A DNA stretch of 64,000 nucleotides from the NCBI RefSeq assembly GCF_003688495.1, contig NZ_REFH01000010.1, positions 1-64,000 of the forward strand, read 5' to 3'. Positions 16,782 to 25,243 of the stretch are shown one piece after another. The notes under the pieces were generated by a model, which worked only from the letters and a program-made list of their open reading frames with translations, searched no databases and was not told the origin of the DNA. Both the position numbers and the translations under genes were made by a program. Numbering within the stretch: position 1 is the first letter of the stretch; each line of letters opens with the position of its first letter. The stretch is from Flavobacterium weaverense. GTDB lineage: Bacteria > Bacteroidota > Bacteroidia > Flavobacteriales > Flavobacteriaceae.

Positions 16782-18065
16782 ATGGATATTAAGTACATTC
16801 ATGGTTTATTTTTAAAGTGTAATGCGGTAGTTATAGATACACGTAAAATAGTAGCGAACTCTTTTTTTGTTGCTTTAAAAGGAGATCGGTTTGATGCTAA
16901 TACTTTTGTGAATGAAGCATTAGATAAAGGAGCTTCATACGTTATTATTGATGATGCTTCTTGTTTTGTCGACGAACGCACAATTGTAGTTCAGGATAGT
17001 TTAGTTGCGTTGCAACAGCTTGCCATGTATCACAGGGAATATTTAGGATTGCCGATTATAGCGCTTACGGGAAGCAATGGAAAAACAACTACAAAAGAGC
17101 TTATTAATGTTGTTCTTTCAAAAAAGTTTAAAACTAAAGCTACAGTAGGAAATTTAAATAATCATATCGGAGTGCCATTAACATTGCTTTCTTTCAATTC
17201 GGATACAGAAATAGGTATTGTAGAAATGGGAGCGAATCATAAAAAAGAAATTGAGTTTTTATGCGAATTAGCAAAACCAGATTATGGTTATATAACTAAT
17301 TTTGGAAAAGCACATTTAGAGGGATTTGGCGGAGTTGAAGGTGTTATTCAAGGGAAAAGCGAAATGTATCATTACTTATCCAATGAGAGCAAGATTGTAT
17401 TCATCAATTTAGAAGATGCTATTCAGGTTGAGAAGTCTAAAAGTCTAAAATCCTATACATTTGGTGTTAACAGATCGACAGCTGATCTTAATATAACGAA
17501 TATAACGGCAAATCCTTTAGTGGCGGTTAGTTATGAAGGCAATACAATTAACTCTCATTTAATAGGGCTTTACAATGCAAACAATATTAATGCTGCTATA
17601 GCTATTGGAAAATACTTCAAAGTTATAGATGCGGATATAAAAAGTGCTTTAGAAGCATATGTTCCCGAAAATAATAGATCGCAGTTACTTAAAAAAGGTT
17701 CGAACCAAATCATATTGGATGCTTATAATGCAAATCCTAGTAGTATGAAAGTAGCTATTGAAAACTATATACAGTTGAGCGATTTAAATAAAATAATGAT
17801 TTTAGGGGATATGTTTGAGTTAGGAGACGAAAGCGACAAAGAACATCAAGAAATTGTTGACATGCTTAAAAACGAAAAAAATATAAAGTGTTATTTTGTT
17901 GGTGCTGCTTTTTATAAAGCGAGAGTGGAAGCTGATAATTTTTATTTTTATGATTCTTTTGATAGTTTTTCAGTTGATTTATCTAATTCTATTTTTAAGA
18001 ACAATTCGATTTTAATAAAAGGTTCGAGAGGAATGGCGTTAGAGCGTACGCTAGATTTTATTTAA
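16782..18065 (+). CDS. murF: UDP-N-acetylmuramoyl-tripeptide--D-alanyl-D-alanine ligase
   Basis: MurF adds D-Ala-D-Ala to the UDP-MurNAc-tripeptide, the last cytoplasmic step of the peptidoglycan stem. The 427-residue product shows the Mur ligase layout: N-terminal UDP-binding domain (VVIDTRKIVANSFFVALKG), the ATP P-loop ALTGSNGKTTTKELI, VEMGANHKKEI, NFGKAHLEGF, and a C-terminal domain with LDAYNANPSSM and ILGDMFELGDES. The last two separate MurF from FolC and Mpl. It stands outside a dcw cluster, 13 bases after the gldJ terminator and followed by its own terminator. Confidence 0.95.
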   Translation: MDIKYIHGLFLKCNAVVIDTRKIVANSFFVALKGDRFDANTFVNEALDKGASYVIIDDASCFVDERTIVVQDSLVALQQLAMYHREYLGLPIIALTGSNGKTTTKELINVVLSKKFKTKATVGNLNNHIGVPLTLLSFNSDTEIGIVEMGANHKKEIEFLCELAKPDYGYITNFGKAHLEGFGGVEGVIQGKSEMYHYLSNESKIVFINLEDAIQVEKSKSLKSYTFGVNRSTADLNITNITANPLVAVSYEGNTINSHLIGLYNANNINAAIAIGKYFKVIDADIKSALEAYVPENNRSQLLKKGSNQIILDAYNANPSSMKVAIENYIQLSDLNKIMILGDMFELGDESDKEHQEIVDMLKNEKNIKCYFVGAAFYKARVEADNFYFYDSFDSFSVDLSNSIFKNNSILIKGSRGMALERTLDFI

Positions 18066-18094
18066 TAAATTCCTTTCTTGATAAGAAATTAAAG

Positions 18095-18126
18095 ATGCCA
18101 TCACATTATATGTTGATGGCATTTTA
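18095..18126 (+). terminator. Terminator of murF
   Basis: ATGCCATCA pairs with TGATGGCAT, followed by a short T tract (TTTTAATT). Confidence 0.7.
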
Positions 18127-18421
18127 ATTACGATTGTTTCTCGAAGTTTTAGGATTCTACAAGTTACGAATTATCAGCTTTTTAACTTTTAAGGTATTTT
18201 TAGATAGTGATTCATGTAGGTGTTTCTGTATTCAAATTTTTTTTCTTAACTCTTATTATAGCTATCCTAATATAAAATGGGTATTGGGCAAGTGTTGGGT
18301 AAATTTTATACAGTTTTATAATCTGAAATTTATCGTAATCGTTTGAATTACAGTCCTTGTTTTATTGGAATGAGAGTTGCTTAGTATTTAGAAAATAAAT
18401 CCTAATCAATTAATTCTTAAT
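18127..18421. other. Intergenic region before the GT2 synthase
   Basis: This AT-rich stretch of about 295 bases has no supported gene. A 70-codon frame at 18134-18346 has no family-like features. The promoter and leader of the glycosyltransferase presumably lie here, but no clear TAnnTTTG is found near its ATG. Confidence 0.4.
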
Positions 18422-19831
18422 ATGAAAACACAAACTATCCCAACCAAAGAAAATTTTTTACCCAATGAAAGCAATACGCTATCTAAAGATTCTAGTTTTT
18501 CAGCAAGTAGCTTCGCTAATAATATTGTCTTAGTAGCAACAATGGCGTTATTAATTATTGGAGCTTCTTTCGTTTATTATCTACAACCTGATTTTTATAA
18601 TTTTAATCAAACAAGAATCAATTCCTCAATTGGTTTGACATTTATCATAATCACTTCTGCTTTACTTTTATTTAAAGTGTTGTTCTTCTTTTACAATGTC
18701 TATCTATACTTTCAATATAAATCTATAGAATCTGTAACTGATGAATTACTGCCAACTTGCACTATCATCGTACCGGCATATAACGAAGGCAAATTAGTTT
18801 ATGAAACATTAGTGAGTATTGCCAACAGTGATTTTCCTAAAAATAAGCTGCAGATATTAGCAATTGATGATGGAAGTAAAGATGATACTTGGTATTGGAT
18901 GAATAAAGCTAAGGAAGTTTTAGGTGATAGGATATCTGTTTTTCAACAACCAGAGAACAAAGGTAAAAGACACGCTTTATATCGTGGTTTCAATTTAGGG
19001 ACTGGAGATGTTTTTGTAACAATTGATAGTGACTCCATTATTAAAAAAGATACTTTAAGAAATTTAGTAAGTCCATTTATAGTTGACGAGAGCTGTGGAG
19101 CTGTAGCAGGTAACGTTCGAGTACTGAATAATAAAAACGCCATTTTGCCTAAGATGCTTAATGTTAGTTTTGTGATGAGTTTTGAATTTGTAAGGTCTGT
19201 GGAAAGTCAAGTAGGAAGTGTGCTTTGTACTCCTGGTGCGCTAGCTGCATATAAAAGTTCAGCAGTTTTCAATTGCTTGCCAGAATGGATTGATCAAAAG
19301 TTTATGGGAGTTGCATCAGACATTGGTGAAGATAGAGCCATGACGAATATGATTTTAAAACAAGGAAAGAAAGTTCTTTTTCAGCGTAATGCAATTGTGC
19401 TAACAGACGTTCCCGAGCAATATAAAGGATTGTATAAAATGTTCATTCGTTGGGGTAGAAGTAACGTTCGTGAAAATCTAGTTATGGCTAAGTTTGTTTT
19501 CACTAATTTTAGAAAGGAATCTAAGTTAGGAGCAAGGTTACTGTTTACAAATCAGTTTTTAACTTTGGTAATGACATATCCTTTTCTAATTTTTATGTTG
19601 TATTTTATAATCGTTCAGCCTTTGCTTTTTCTAAGTTCAACGCTCTTGGCGATATTGATATTTGCGAGTTTTCCAGTTTTCTTTTATGCTAAAAAGTACA
19701 GTGCGGCAGAATCCTTATGGGCATACGCATATAGTGTTTTATATACTTTTGGATTATTTTGGATCTCTCCATATGCGATAGCTACAGCTGGAAAAAGCGG
19801 TTGGTTAACTAGAGAATTGCCAGTAAAATAA
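18422..19831 (+). CDS. Membrane glycosyltransferase family 2 (polysaccharide synthase type)
   Basis: This 469-residue protein resembles processive GT2 synthases such as PgaC, NodC and chitin-synthase-like enzymes. Order: two N-terminal membrane segments (about 38-58 and 70-95), a GT2 domain with TIIVPAYNEGKLVYETL and LAIDDGSKDD, a DSDS motif (TIDSDSI), GEDRAMTNMIL, and the (Q/R)xxRW-like FIRWGRSN, then three C-terminal membrane segments ending in WISPYAIATAGKSGWLTREL. The Asp residues and RW motif point to an active beta-linking synthase. It stands alone with its own terminator and no epimerase or deacetylase beside it, so the polymer is unknown. Confidence 0.85.
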   Translation: MKTQTIPTKENFLPNESNTLSKDSSFSASSFANNIVLVATMALLIIGASFVYYLQPDFYNFNQTRINSSIGLTFIIITSALLLFKVLFFFYNVYLYFQYKSIESVTDELLPTCTIIVPAYNEGKLVYETLVSIANSDFPKNKLQILAIDDGSKDDTWYWMNKAKEVLGDRISVFQQPENKGKRHALYRGFNLGTGDVFVTIDSDSIIKKDTLRNLVSPFIVDESCGAVAGNVRVLNNKNAILPKMLNVSFVMSFEFVRSVESQVGSVLCTPGALAAYKSSAVFNCLPEWIDQKFMGVASDIGEDRAMTNMILKQGKKVLFQRNAIVLTDVPEQYKGLYKMFIRWGRSNVRENLVMAKFVFTNFRKESKLGARLLFTNQFLTLVMTYPFLIFMLYFIIVQPLLFLSSTLLAILIFASFPVFFYAKKYSAAESLWAYAYSVLYTFGLFWISPYAIATAGKSGWLTRELPVK

Positions 19832-19938
19832 TTTTTTTTGAAATGTTTACTTTCGTTTAATTCTCAATTTATTAATGAAGAGTTGATGTGCTAAGTACTT
19901 CATTTTTGACAAAAACTTAAAATAAAAGTGAATCAAAG

Positions 19939-19973
19939 AATCGTTTCAATTTCAAATTGAGACGATTTTTTTT
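19939..19973 (+). terminator. Terminator of the GT2 synthase
   Basis: AATCGTTTCAATTT pairs with AAATTGAGACGATT, followed by a T run. One G-T pair lies in the stem. Confidence 0.85.
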
Positions 19974-20095
19974 ATGCATAGAAATGTATAGTAACGGATC
20001 AATACATATAGTCATGGGGAAATAGTAAAATCTAGATATTTGCTTTTACTAAATTCAGTATTAAATAAAATTTTTTAAAGTTCAGTTTTATGAAA

Positions 20096-20134
20096 TAAAA
20101 AAAAACCTCCAAAATCAAATGAATTTGGAGGTTT
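20096..20134 (-). terminator. Terminator of tRNA-Val
   Basis: AAACCTCCAAA pairs with TTTGGAGGTTT, followed on the minus strand by a run of T, just past the tRNA 3' end. Confidence 0.85.
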
Positions 20135-20141
20135 GTAAATT

Positions 20142-20219
20142 TGGTGGGCGATGAGGGGTTCGAACCCCCGACCCCCTCGGTGTAAACGAGGTGCTCTGAA
20201 CCAGCTGAGCTAATCGCCC
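20142..20219 (-). tRNA. tRNA-Val (anticodon UAC)
   Basis: The minus strand folds as a cloverleaf. The acceptor GGGCGAT pairs with ATCGCCC. The D arm is AGCTCAGCTGGTTCAGAGC. The anticodon stem CCTCG/CGAGG encloses loop TTTACAC, with TAC as anticodon. The T arm has GGTTCGAACCCC, and the 3' CCA is encoded. UAC reads GUN valine codons. It is a single tRNA with its own terminator and an upstream -7 motif. Confidence 0.95.
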
Positions 20220-20259
20220 TACTACAATTTAGTAACTTTCGTTTCCGTTATTGCGTGTG

Positions 20260-20267
20260 CAAATATA
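20260..20267 (-). promoter_or_regulatory. Putative -7 element of tRNA-Val
   Basis: The minus strand reads TATATTTG about 40 bases before the mature tRNA 5' end, in the gap after folC. Confidence 0.45.
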
Positions 20268-20306
20268 CATCACTTTTCTACAATTGCAAGTAAAAAATAA
20301 AAAAAA

Positions 20307-21527
20307 TTATAAAATTTCTGCTACAACAAAAGTGCTTCCGCCAATGTAGATGAAGTCGGATTTTGCTGCATTACTTATGGCGTTTTGGTAAGCTTCTGAA
20401 ATTGAATTGTATACTTGTCCTATGAGTTGAAAAGAAGTTGCTTTTTCTTTTAAAATTGTTGCGTCTAGTCCACGAAAAATAGTTGGTTTACAGAAATAAT
20501 AAATTGCATTTTTAGGGAATAGCGGTAGAATTTCATCTAAATCTTTATCATTTACAACTCCTAATACAATGTGTAATCTATCAAAACTCTCTTTTTTGAT
20601 CTGATTCATCACGATTTGAAGACCGCTCTTGTTGTGTGCGGTGTCACAAATAACTTTTGGAGATTCACCTATTTGTTGCCATCTACCCTGTAGGTTAGTA
20701 TTTTTTACAATATTTAGTAGTCCCGATTTTATATTTTCATCACTTATTTTAAATTCTTGTTGCTTATTTAAAACGGCAATAGTTTGAAGTACAGTTTTTT
20801 TATTGTGAAATTGGTAATCACCTATTAAATCAGAAGGAAAATTAATCGAAATTAAATCTGAAGCAAGATAGATCTCCGAACTTTTTTCTTTGGCTTTAGC
20901 CAAAAAAACTTTTTTTGATTCTACATCATATTCTCCTATTACTACTGGAACTAAAGATTTGATTATTCCTGCCTTTTCAGACGCAATCGATTCGACTGTG
21001 TTTCCAAGAAATTGCGTGTGATCTAAGCTAATATTTGTTATTACAGATACAAGAGGTGTAATAATGTTAGTAGCGTCTAATCGGCCTCCTAAGCCCACTT
21101 CAATAATAGCAATATCTACATTTTCTTTTGCGAAATAATCGAATGCTAGACCTACGGACATTTCGAAAAAACTCATCGACTGTTTTTCTAAGTAGGATTT
21201 ATGTTTTTTAATAAAGTCGCAAACAAAATCTTCAGAGATTTCCAGTCCATTAATTTTTATCCGTTCTCTAAAATCTTTTAAATGAGGTGATGTGTATAGA
21301 CCAACCTTATATCCTGCTTCTTGTAAAATTGAGGATAGCATGTGAGATGTGGAGCCTTTTCCATTAGTTCCGGCTACATGAATGCAATTTAATTTTTTTT
21401 CAGGATTGCCTAAGTGTTCAGATAATGAAATAATGTTGGTCAGGTCTTCCTTGTAAGCCGATGCGCCTTGAGTTTGGTACATTGGTAGTTGATTAAACAT
21501 CCACTGCGTTGTTTCTTGATAATTCAT
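20307..21527 (-). CDS. folC: Bifunctional dihydrofolate/folylpolyglutamate synthase
   Basis: FolC adds glutamate to dihydropteroate and further glutamates to reduced folates. The 406-residue product is a Mur-ligase relative with the FolC P-loop HVAGTNGKGSTSHML, the TSPHLKDFRERI loop, EVGLGGRLDATNII, and a C-terminal domain with LQGRWQQIGE and ICDTAHNKSG. LGGRLDATN and the DxAHN motif are diagnostic against MurF. It lies downstream of tonB on the same strand, behind a terminator hairpin. Another -7-like TATCTTTG sits within that hairpin's loop region at 21551-21558. Confidence 0.94.
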   Translation of the reverse strand: MNYQETTQWMFNQLPMYQTQGASAYKEDLTNIISLSEHLGNPEKKLNCIHVAGTNGKGSTSHMLSSILQEAGYKVGLYTSPHLKDFRERIKINGLEISEDFVCDFIKKHKSYLEKQSMSFFEMSVGLAFDYFAKENVDIAIIEVGLGGRLDATNIITPLVSVITNISLDHTQFLGNTVESIASEKAGIIKSLVPVVIGEYDVESKKVFLAKAKEKSSEIYLASDLISINFPSDLIGDYQFHNKKTVLQTIAVLNKQQEFKISDENIKSGLLNIVKNTNLQGRWQQIGESPKVICDTAHNKSGLQIVMNQIKKESFDRLHIVLGVVNDKDLDEILPLFPKNAIYYFCKPTIFRGLDATILKEKATSFQLIGQVYNSISEAYQNAISNAAKSDFIYIGGSTFVVAEIL

Positions 21528-21540
21528 GAGGTCTATAAAT

Positions 21541-21572
21541 AATAAAAACTCAAAGATACTTGAGTTTTTATT
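21541..21572. terminator. Terminator of the exbB-exbD-tonB operon
   Basis: AATAAAAACTCAA pairs perfectly with TTGAGTTTTTATT around a six-base loop between tonB and folC. On the minus strand it is followed by ATTT. TATCTTTG across the loop could also serve as a folC -7 element. Confidence 0.7.
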
Positions 21573-21586
21573 ATTTATAGTTATGA

Positions 21587-22384
21587 TTATTCTCCAATTT
21601 TGAAATTCACGGTTATGAATCCAATTTGAGTTTCAGGCGCTTTTGAATCGGGTTGCCATCTATATTTCCTGGCTGTGGCCAATGCAGGTTCTATCAAACA
21701 CGGATTGGTATTGGTCGTTCCTTTCGTATATTTTGCAGCAATTACATTACCACTTCTATTTACTGTAATTTGTACTACAACAGTTCCAAATTCATTACAT
21801 TTTTGTACTTCTTTTCCTCTAGAACTAATGCTGCGGCCATTTAATCCCCAACCGCTTCCATTACCGCTTCCAGTTCCTGAGCCATAATAACTATTTGCGT
21901 AAGGATTTCCATTTGGACTTCCCTTATCTCCTGGAAGATTATCGTTACCTTCTCCGCCTTGTGCTTTTCCATCCGACTTAGGACCATTTATCAAACTTGA
22001 TAATGCGTCAGAAGTACTTTTTGAAGGCTTTGGATTTTCTTTTGGTTTCGGTTTTACTTCCTCTTTAGCGGTTTGCTTAGTAGGTTGAATTTTTTTAGCT
22101 TCCTTTATTACGACAGCTTCTTCAATATCTTGAGAAAGCACATCGTCATTGCTAGCCGCCGCTTCTTTTGCTGCCTCCGCTTTAGGAGCAGATTGGATGG
22201 CTTCTGTAGGTTGGATATTTCCAGAACCAAATTCCGTCGTACCAAAATTAATTGCTATTCCATTTTCGGGAGGAGGATCTAATGAGGTCAATCCTAAATA
22301 AAAGAACAAAACAAAAAGAATCACAAAAATTACTGATGTGATTACAAATGATTTCTTTTCTTCTTTTGTTTCTATATATTTCAT
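21587..22384 (-). CDS. Energy transducer TonB
   Basis: This 265-residue TonB-type protein carries proton-motive energy from ExbB/ExbD to outer-membrane TonB-dependent receptors. It has one N-terminal membrane anchor (about residues 14-34, SFVITSVIFVILFVLFFYLG), a long charged Lys/Glu/Pro-rich periplasmic spacer (about 50-130), a Gly/Ser/Asn-rich stretch (about 140-185, GSGTGSGNGSGWG), and a C-terminal TonB-like domain with VVVQITVNRSGNVIAAKYT and RKYRWQPD. It follows exbD by 31 bases and ends the operon. The Gly-rich spacer is an unusual but not unique feature. Several tonB genes are usual in Flavobacterium, so receptor specificity is unknown. Confidence 0.9.
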   Translation of the reverse strand: MKYIETKEEKKSFVITSVIFVILFVLFFYLGLTSLDPPPENGIAINFGTTEFGSGNIQPTEAIQSAPKAEAAKEAAASNDDVLSQDIEEAVVIKEAKKIQPTKQTAKEEVKPKPKENPKPSKSTSDALSSLINGPKSDGKAQGGEGNDNLPGDKGSPNGNPYANSYYGSGTGSGNGSGWGLNGRSISSRGKEVQKCNEFGTVVVQITVNRSGNVIAAKYTKGTTNTNPCLIEPALATARKYRWQPDSKAPETQIGFITVNFKIGE

Positions 22385-22415
22385 GTAGAATAAATCTTTT
22401 TTTAAGACAAATAAA

Positions 22416-22808
22416 CTATTTAGGTCTAACCGCTAAAACTACTTTAATCTGGTTTCTATTAGCAATGTCTAAAACGTTTACCGCTTTCTCAATAGGAACT
22501 CCTTCTTCAGCTCTTAGAACAATAGCTTTTTCTTTATCTGATGAAAAAAGACCTAGTAATTTTGATTCTAATTCAGATTCAGACACTGGTTCTTTGTCAA
22601 TAAAAAATTGTAATTCTTTATTGATGCTCACTGAAATGTTTTTATTGCTATCCGTTTTTCCTTTTGCTTTTGGTAGAACTAAATCTAATGCATTAGTCGT
22701 AACCATTGTTGATGTAAGCATAAAAAATATCAGTAATAAAAACACAATATCAGTCATTGAAGACATATTGAATTCTGCGCTAACTTTATTTCTTCCTCTT
22801 AAATTCAT
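22416..22808 (-). CDS. exbD: Biopolymer transporter ExbD
   Basis: ExbD is the small stator subunit that, with ExbB, forms the proton channel driving TonB. The 130-residue product has a short cytoplasmic N-terminus (MNLRGRNKVSAEFNMSS) and one membrane helix holding the essential Asp (MTDIVFLLLIFFMLTS). A periplasmic domain follows, ending VVLAVRPK. Two bases separate it from exbB. Confidence 0.92.
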   Translation of the reverse strand: MNLRGRNKVSAEFNMSSMTDIVFLLLIFFMLTSTMVTTNALDLVLPKAKGKTDSNKNISVSINKELQFFIDKEPVSESELESKLLGLFSSDKEKAIVLRAEEGVPIEKAVNVLDIANRNQIKVVLAVRPK

Positions 22809-22810
22809 AA

Positions 22811-23515
22811 TTATGCAGGGTCGTTTAATAAGTCTAAAAAGTCAACTGCGTTCGCTTCCATCTGGTGAACGATTTTATCTGTTTTTACTACCAAGTGGTT
22901 GTAACCCACATAAGCAATAATTCCAACGACTAAACCAACAACAGTAGTTGTCATTGCGGTATAAATTCCTTCAGAAAGTGCACCAACTTCAATTTGTCCG
23001 CCAGAGCTTGCCATTTTGTGGAATGCTTGAATCATACCAACAACTGTTCCTAAAAATCCAGTCATAGGACCTGCTCCAGAAATAGTAGCTAACATGCTTA
23101 CATTTTTTTCTAATTTATAAATCTCAAGCTTTCCAGCATTTTCGATAGCAGTATTAATATCGTCGAGCGGCTTTCCAATTCTTGAAATTCCTTTCTCAAT
23201 TAAACGTGCGACAGGTGATTTATAATGAGCACATGCGATTTTAGCGTTATCGATTCGGCCATTCTTGATATTATCTTTGATTTGTGCCATGAAATTCACA
23301 TCAATTTTTGAAGCAGCATTGATAGCCAGTAGGCGTTCAAAATAAAGATATAAAGCAACAAAAAACATTAAAAATAAAGCAGTCATTATAATTTGACCTG
23401 CTAGTCCTCCGCTAGTTAGTAGCTCGATTATAGATAATGTTTTTTCAACAGGAACTGCATCAACTAAACTTTCTTTCGCAACAGATAGGCTGTCCGCTTG
23501 TAACAATAGACTCAT
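22811..23515 (-). CDS. exbB: MotA/TolQ/ExbB proton channel family protein
   Basis: This 234-residue protein is the multi-pass subunit of the ExbB-ExbD proton channel. Membrane segments are visible at about 38-58 (GQIIMTALFLMFFVALYLYF), 140-165 (SMLATISGAGPMTGFLGTVV) and 190-210 (MTTTVVGLVVGIIAYVGYN). GPMTGFLGTVVGMIQAF is the conserved pore motif of the family. It heads the exbB-exbD-tonB operon. Its role is to feed the TonB encoded two genes down, rather than TolA or flagellar MotB, because the partner here is a TonB. Confidence 0.92.
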   Translation of the reverse strand: MSLLLQADSLSVAKESLVDAVPVEKTLSIIELLTSGGLAGQIIMTALFLMFFVALYLYFERLLAINAASKIDVNFMAQIKDNIKNGRIDNAKIACAHYKSPVARLIEKGISRIGKPLDDINTAIENAGKLEIYKLEKNVSMLATISGAGPMTGFLGTVVGMIQAFHKMASSGGQIEVGALSEGIYTAMTTTVVGLVVGIIAYVGYNHLVVKTDKIVHQMEANAVDFLDLLNDPA

Positions 23516-23621
23516 AGAAATTTTATTTATTATGAAAACGCTAATATATTATAAAAATTGCTATTTACTTCGATTATAATTAGCAACTCAAAGGATTTAT
23601 TTAAGGTGTAAATTTAGGAAT

Positions 23622-23673
23622 AAAAAAAAGTCAGTTTATGCATTTGTTGTTATAACAATGCATTAAACTGACT
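23622..23673 (-). terminator. Terminator of the Glu/Leu/Phe/Val dehydrogenase gene
   Basis: A long stem (AGTCAGTTTA...TAAACTGACT, with further pairing of ATGCATTG-type bases inside) is followed on the minus strand by an eight-base T run. Confidence 0.85.
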
Positions 23674-23724
23674 AATTATTTACCTCCGTCTAAATAACAA
23701 AAGCTACTATCGTGTAAAATTGAT

Positions 23725-24951
23725 TTAAACTAATTGTTTCAAAGCAATTTCAAATGCTGACGCACTTATGTTTGTTTTTGAATTATTTAGCGCGTGAGCT
23801 TTTTCTATCGCTGCTTTAATGGTTGCTGAAGTATCTTGAAAAATAGCTTCATCGGTCATTTCAACTCTTTTCTCCATAAGGAAAGCAAATACTCTAGCCA
23901 TTCCGCAATTAGAGATAAAGTCAGGAATTAAGCTGATTTTGTTGTCAATATGCTCCATTATTGGTCCGAAGAAAATTGCTGTATCGGCAAAAGGTACATT
24001 TGCACCACAAGAAATAACCTCAAGTCCATTAGCGATTAAGCTGTCAATTTGTGATTGAGTGACTAAACGTGAAGCTGCACAAGGAGTAAATATTTCAGCA
24101 CCTATCGTCCAGATTTTCTCATTGATTTCATCAAAAGGGATCATATTCTCAGCGACAAGCTTGTTTCCATCTTTTGTAAGGTAAAAAGCTTTAATTTCGT
24201 CAAAAGTGTATCCTTCTTCGTTTATAATTCCACCATCTCTATCAATTATACCAATAATTTTTGCACCCATACCTGCTAAGTAAAATGCAGCTGCCGATCC
24301 TACATTCCCAAAACCTTGTACGATTGCTTTTTTTCCTTTAACATCTCCGCCGTAAATATCGTAATAGTTTTTTACTGCTTCAGCAACGCCAAAACCTGTA
24401 ATCATATCTGCTACGGTATATTTTCGTAAAACGTCAGGTGAATATTTTGTATCTTCAATTACTTTCACAACGCCTTGACGCAATTGTCCAATTCTATTGA
24501 TTTTCTCTGCTTCAGTTGGTTTAAAATGCCCATTGAAAACACCTTCTTGCGGGTGCCAAATACCACATTCTTCCGTCATTGGGATAACTTCATGCGTTTC
24601 GTCGACATTTAAATCACCTCCTGTACCATAGTAGCTTTTCAATAAAGGAGAAACTGCTTTAAACCAACGTTCTAAAACTCCTTTTTTTCTCGAGTCATTT
24701 GGATCAAAATTTATTCCAGATTTGGCACCACCAATTGCTGGCCCAGCCACTGAAAATTTTACCTCCATAGTTTTTGCCAAAGACAAAACTTCATTCATAT
24801 CTAAACCTTTTCTCATGCGAGTTCCACCACCTGCAGCTCCACCACGTAGTGAATTAATGACTGTCCATCCTTCTGCTTCTGTTTCAGCGTCCTTCCAATG
24901 GAAAACTATTTCCGGTTCTTTATTTTCGAATTTATTTAATAAATCTTTCAT
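23725..24951 (-). CDS. Glu/Leu/Phe/Val family dehydrogenase
   Basis: This 408-residue NAD(P)-linked amino acid dehydrogenase interconverts an amino acid and its 2-oxo acid plus ammonia. The dimerisation domain has SLRGGAAGGGTRM and FSVAGPAIGGAKSGINFDP with the catalytic Lys. The Rossmann domain has VQGFGNVGSAAAFYLAGMGA. The Gly-rich N-terminal motif fits the family better than classic hexameric GdhA. Substrate choice among Glu, Leu, Phe and Val cannot be read by eye. It is monocistronic with a -7 motif 24 bases upstream and a strong terminator. Confidence 0.88.
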   Translation of the reverse strand: MKDLLNKFENKEPEIVFHWKDAETEAEGWTVINSLRGGAAGGGTRMRKGLDMNEVLSLAKTMEVKFSVAGPAIGGAKSGINFDPNDSRKKGVLERWFKAVSPLLKSYYGTGGDLNVDETHEVIPMTEECGIWHPQEGVFNGHFKPTEAEKINRIGQLRQGVVKVIEDTKYSPDVLRKYTVADMITGFGVAEAVKNYYDIYGGDVKGKKAIVQGFGNVGSAAAFYLAGMGAKIIGIIDRDGGIINEEGYTFDEIKAFYLTKDGNKLVAENMIPFDEINEKIWTIGAEIFTPCAASRLVTQSQIDSLIANGLEVISCGANVPFADTAIFFGPIMEHIDNKISLIPDFISNCGMARVFAFLMEKRVEMTDEAIFQDTSATIKAAIEKAHALNNSKTNISASAFEIALKQLV

Positions 24952-24975
24952 TTTTTACGATATGTTTAATTTAGG

Positions 24976-24983
24976 CAAATATA
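24976..24983 (-). promoter_or_regulatory. Putative -7 element of the amino acid dehydrogenase
   Basis: The minus strand reads TATATTTG 24 bases before the ATG. Confidence 0.45.
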
Positions 24984-25243
24984 AATAATAGAGTAATGTG
25001 AATTATGTATTTTGAGTTTTATTTTAAATCTTGCAGATTGTTTTAAATTTTGGATACTAAACTAAAAATTACTCGATAATAGTGGAGCATTAAAAAATAG
25101 TATGTGTCTTAGTTTGAATTTGTAGTTTTAGTATGATTTTTTATCTTTAAACAATTGCTAAATTCACGAAAACGTTTGAAATTAAATATTAAATAATTAC
25201 TTTTGAGGACCAATTTAAGAACATTTAATTTATAAAAAAACAT

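Noticed and set aside
18134-18346. Small ORF in the gap after murF
   Set aside because: Low-complexity, Phe/Tyr-rich product with no start signal and no conserved motif; left as intergenic.
22348-22920. 190-codon plus-strand ORF across tonB, exbD and exbB
   Set aside because: It spans three well-supported genes on the opposite strand and has no family features.
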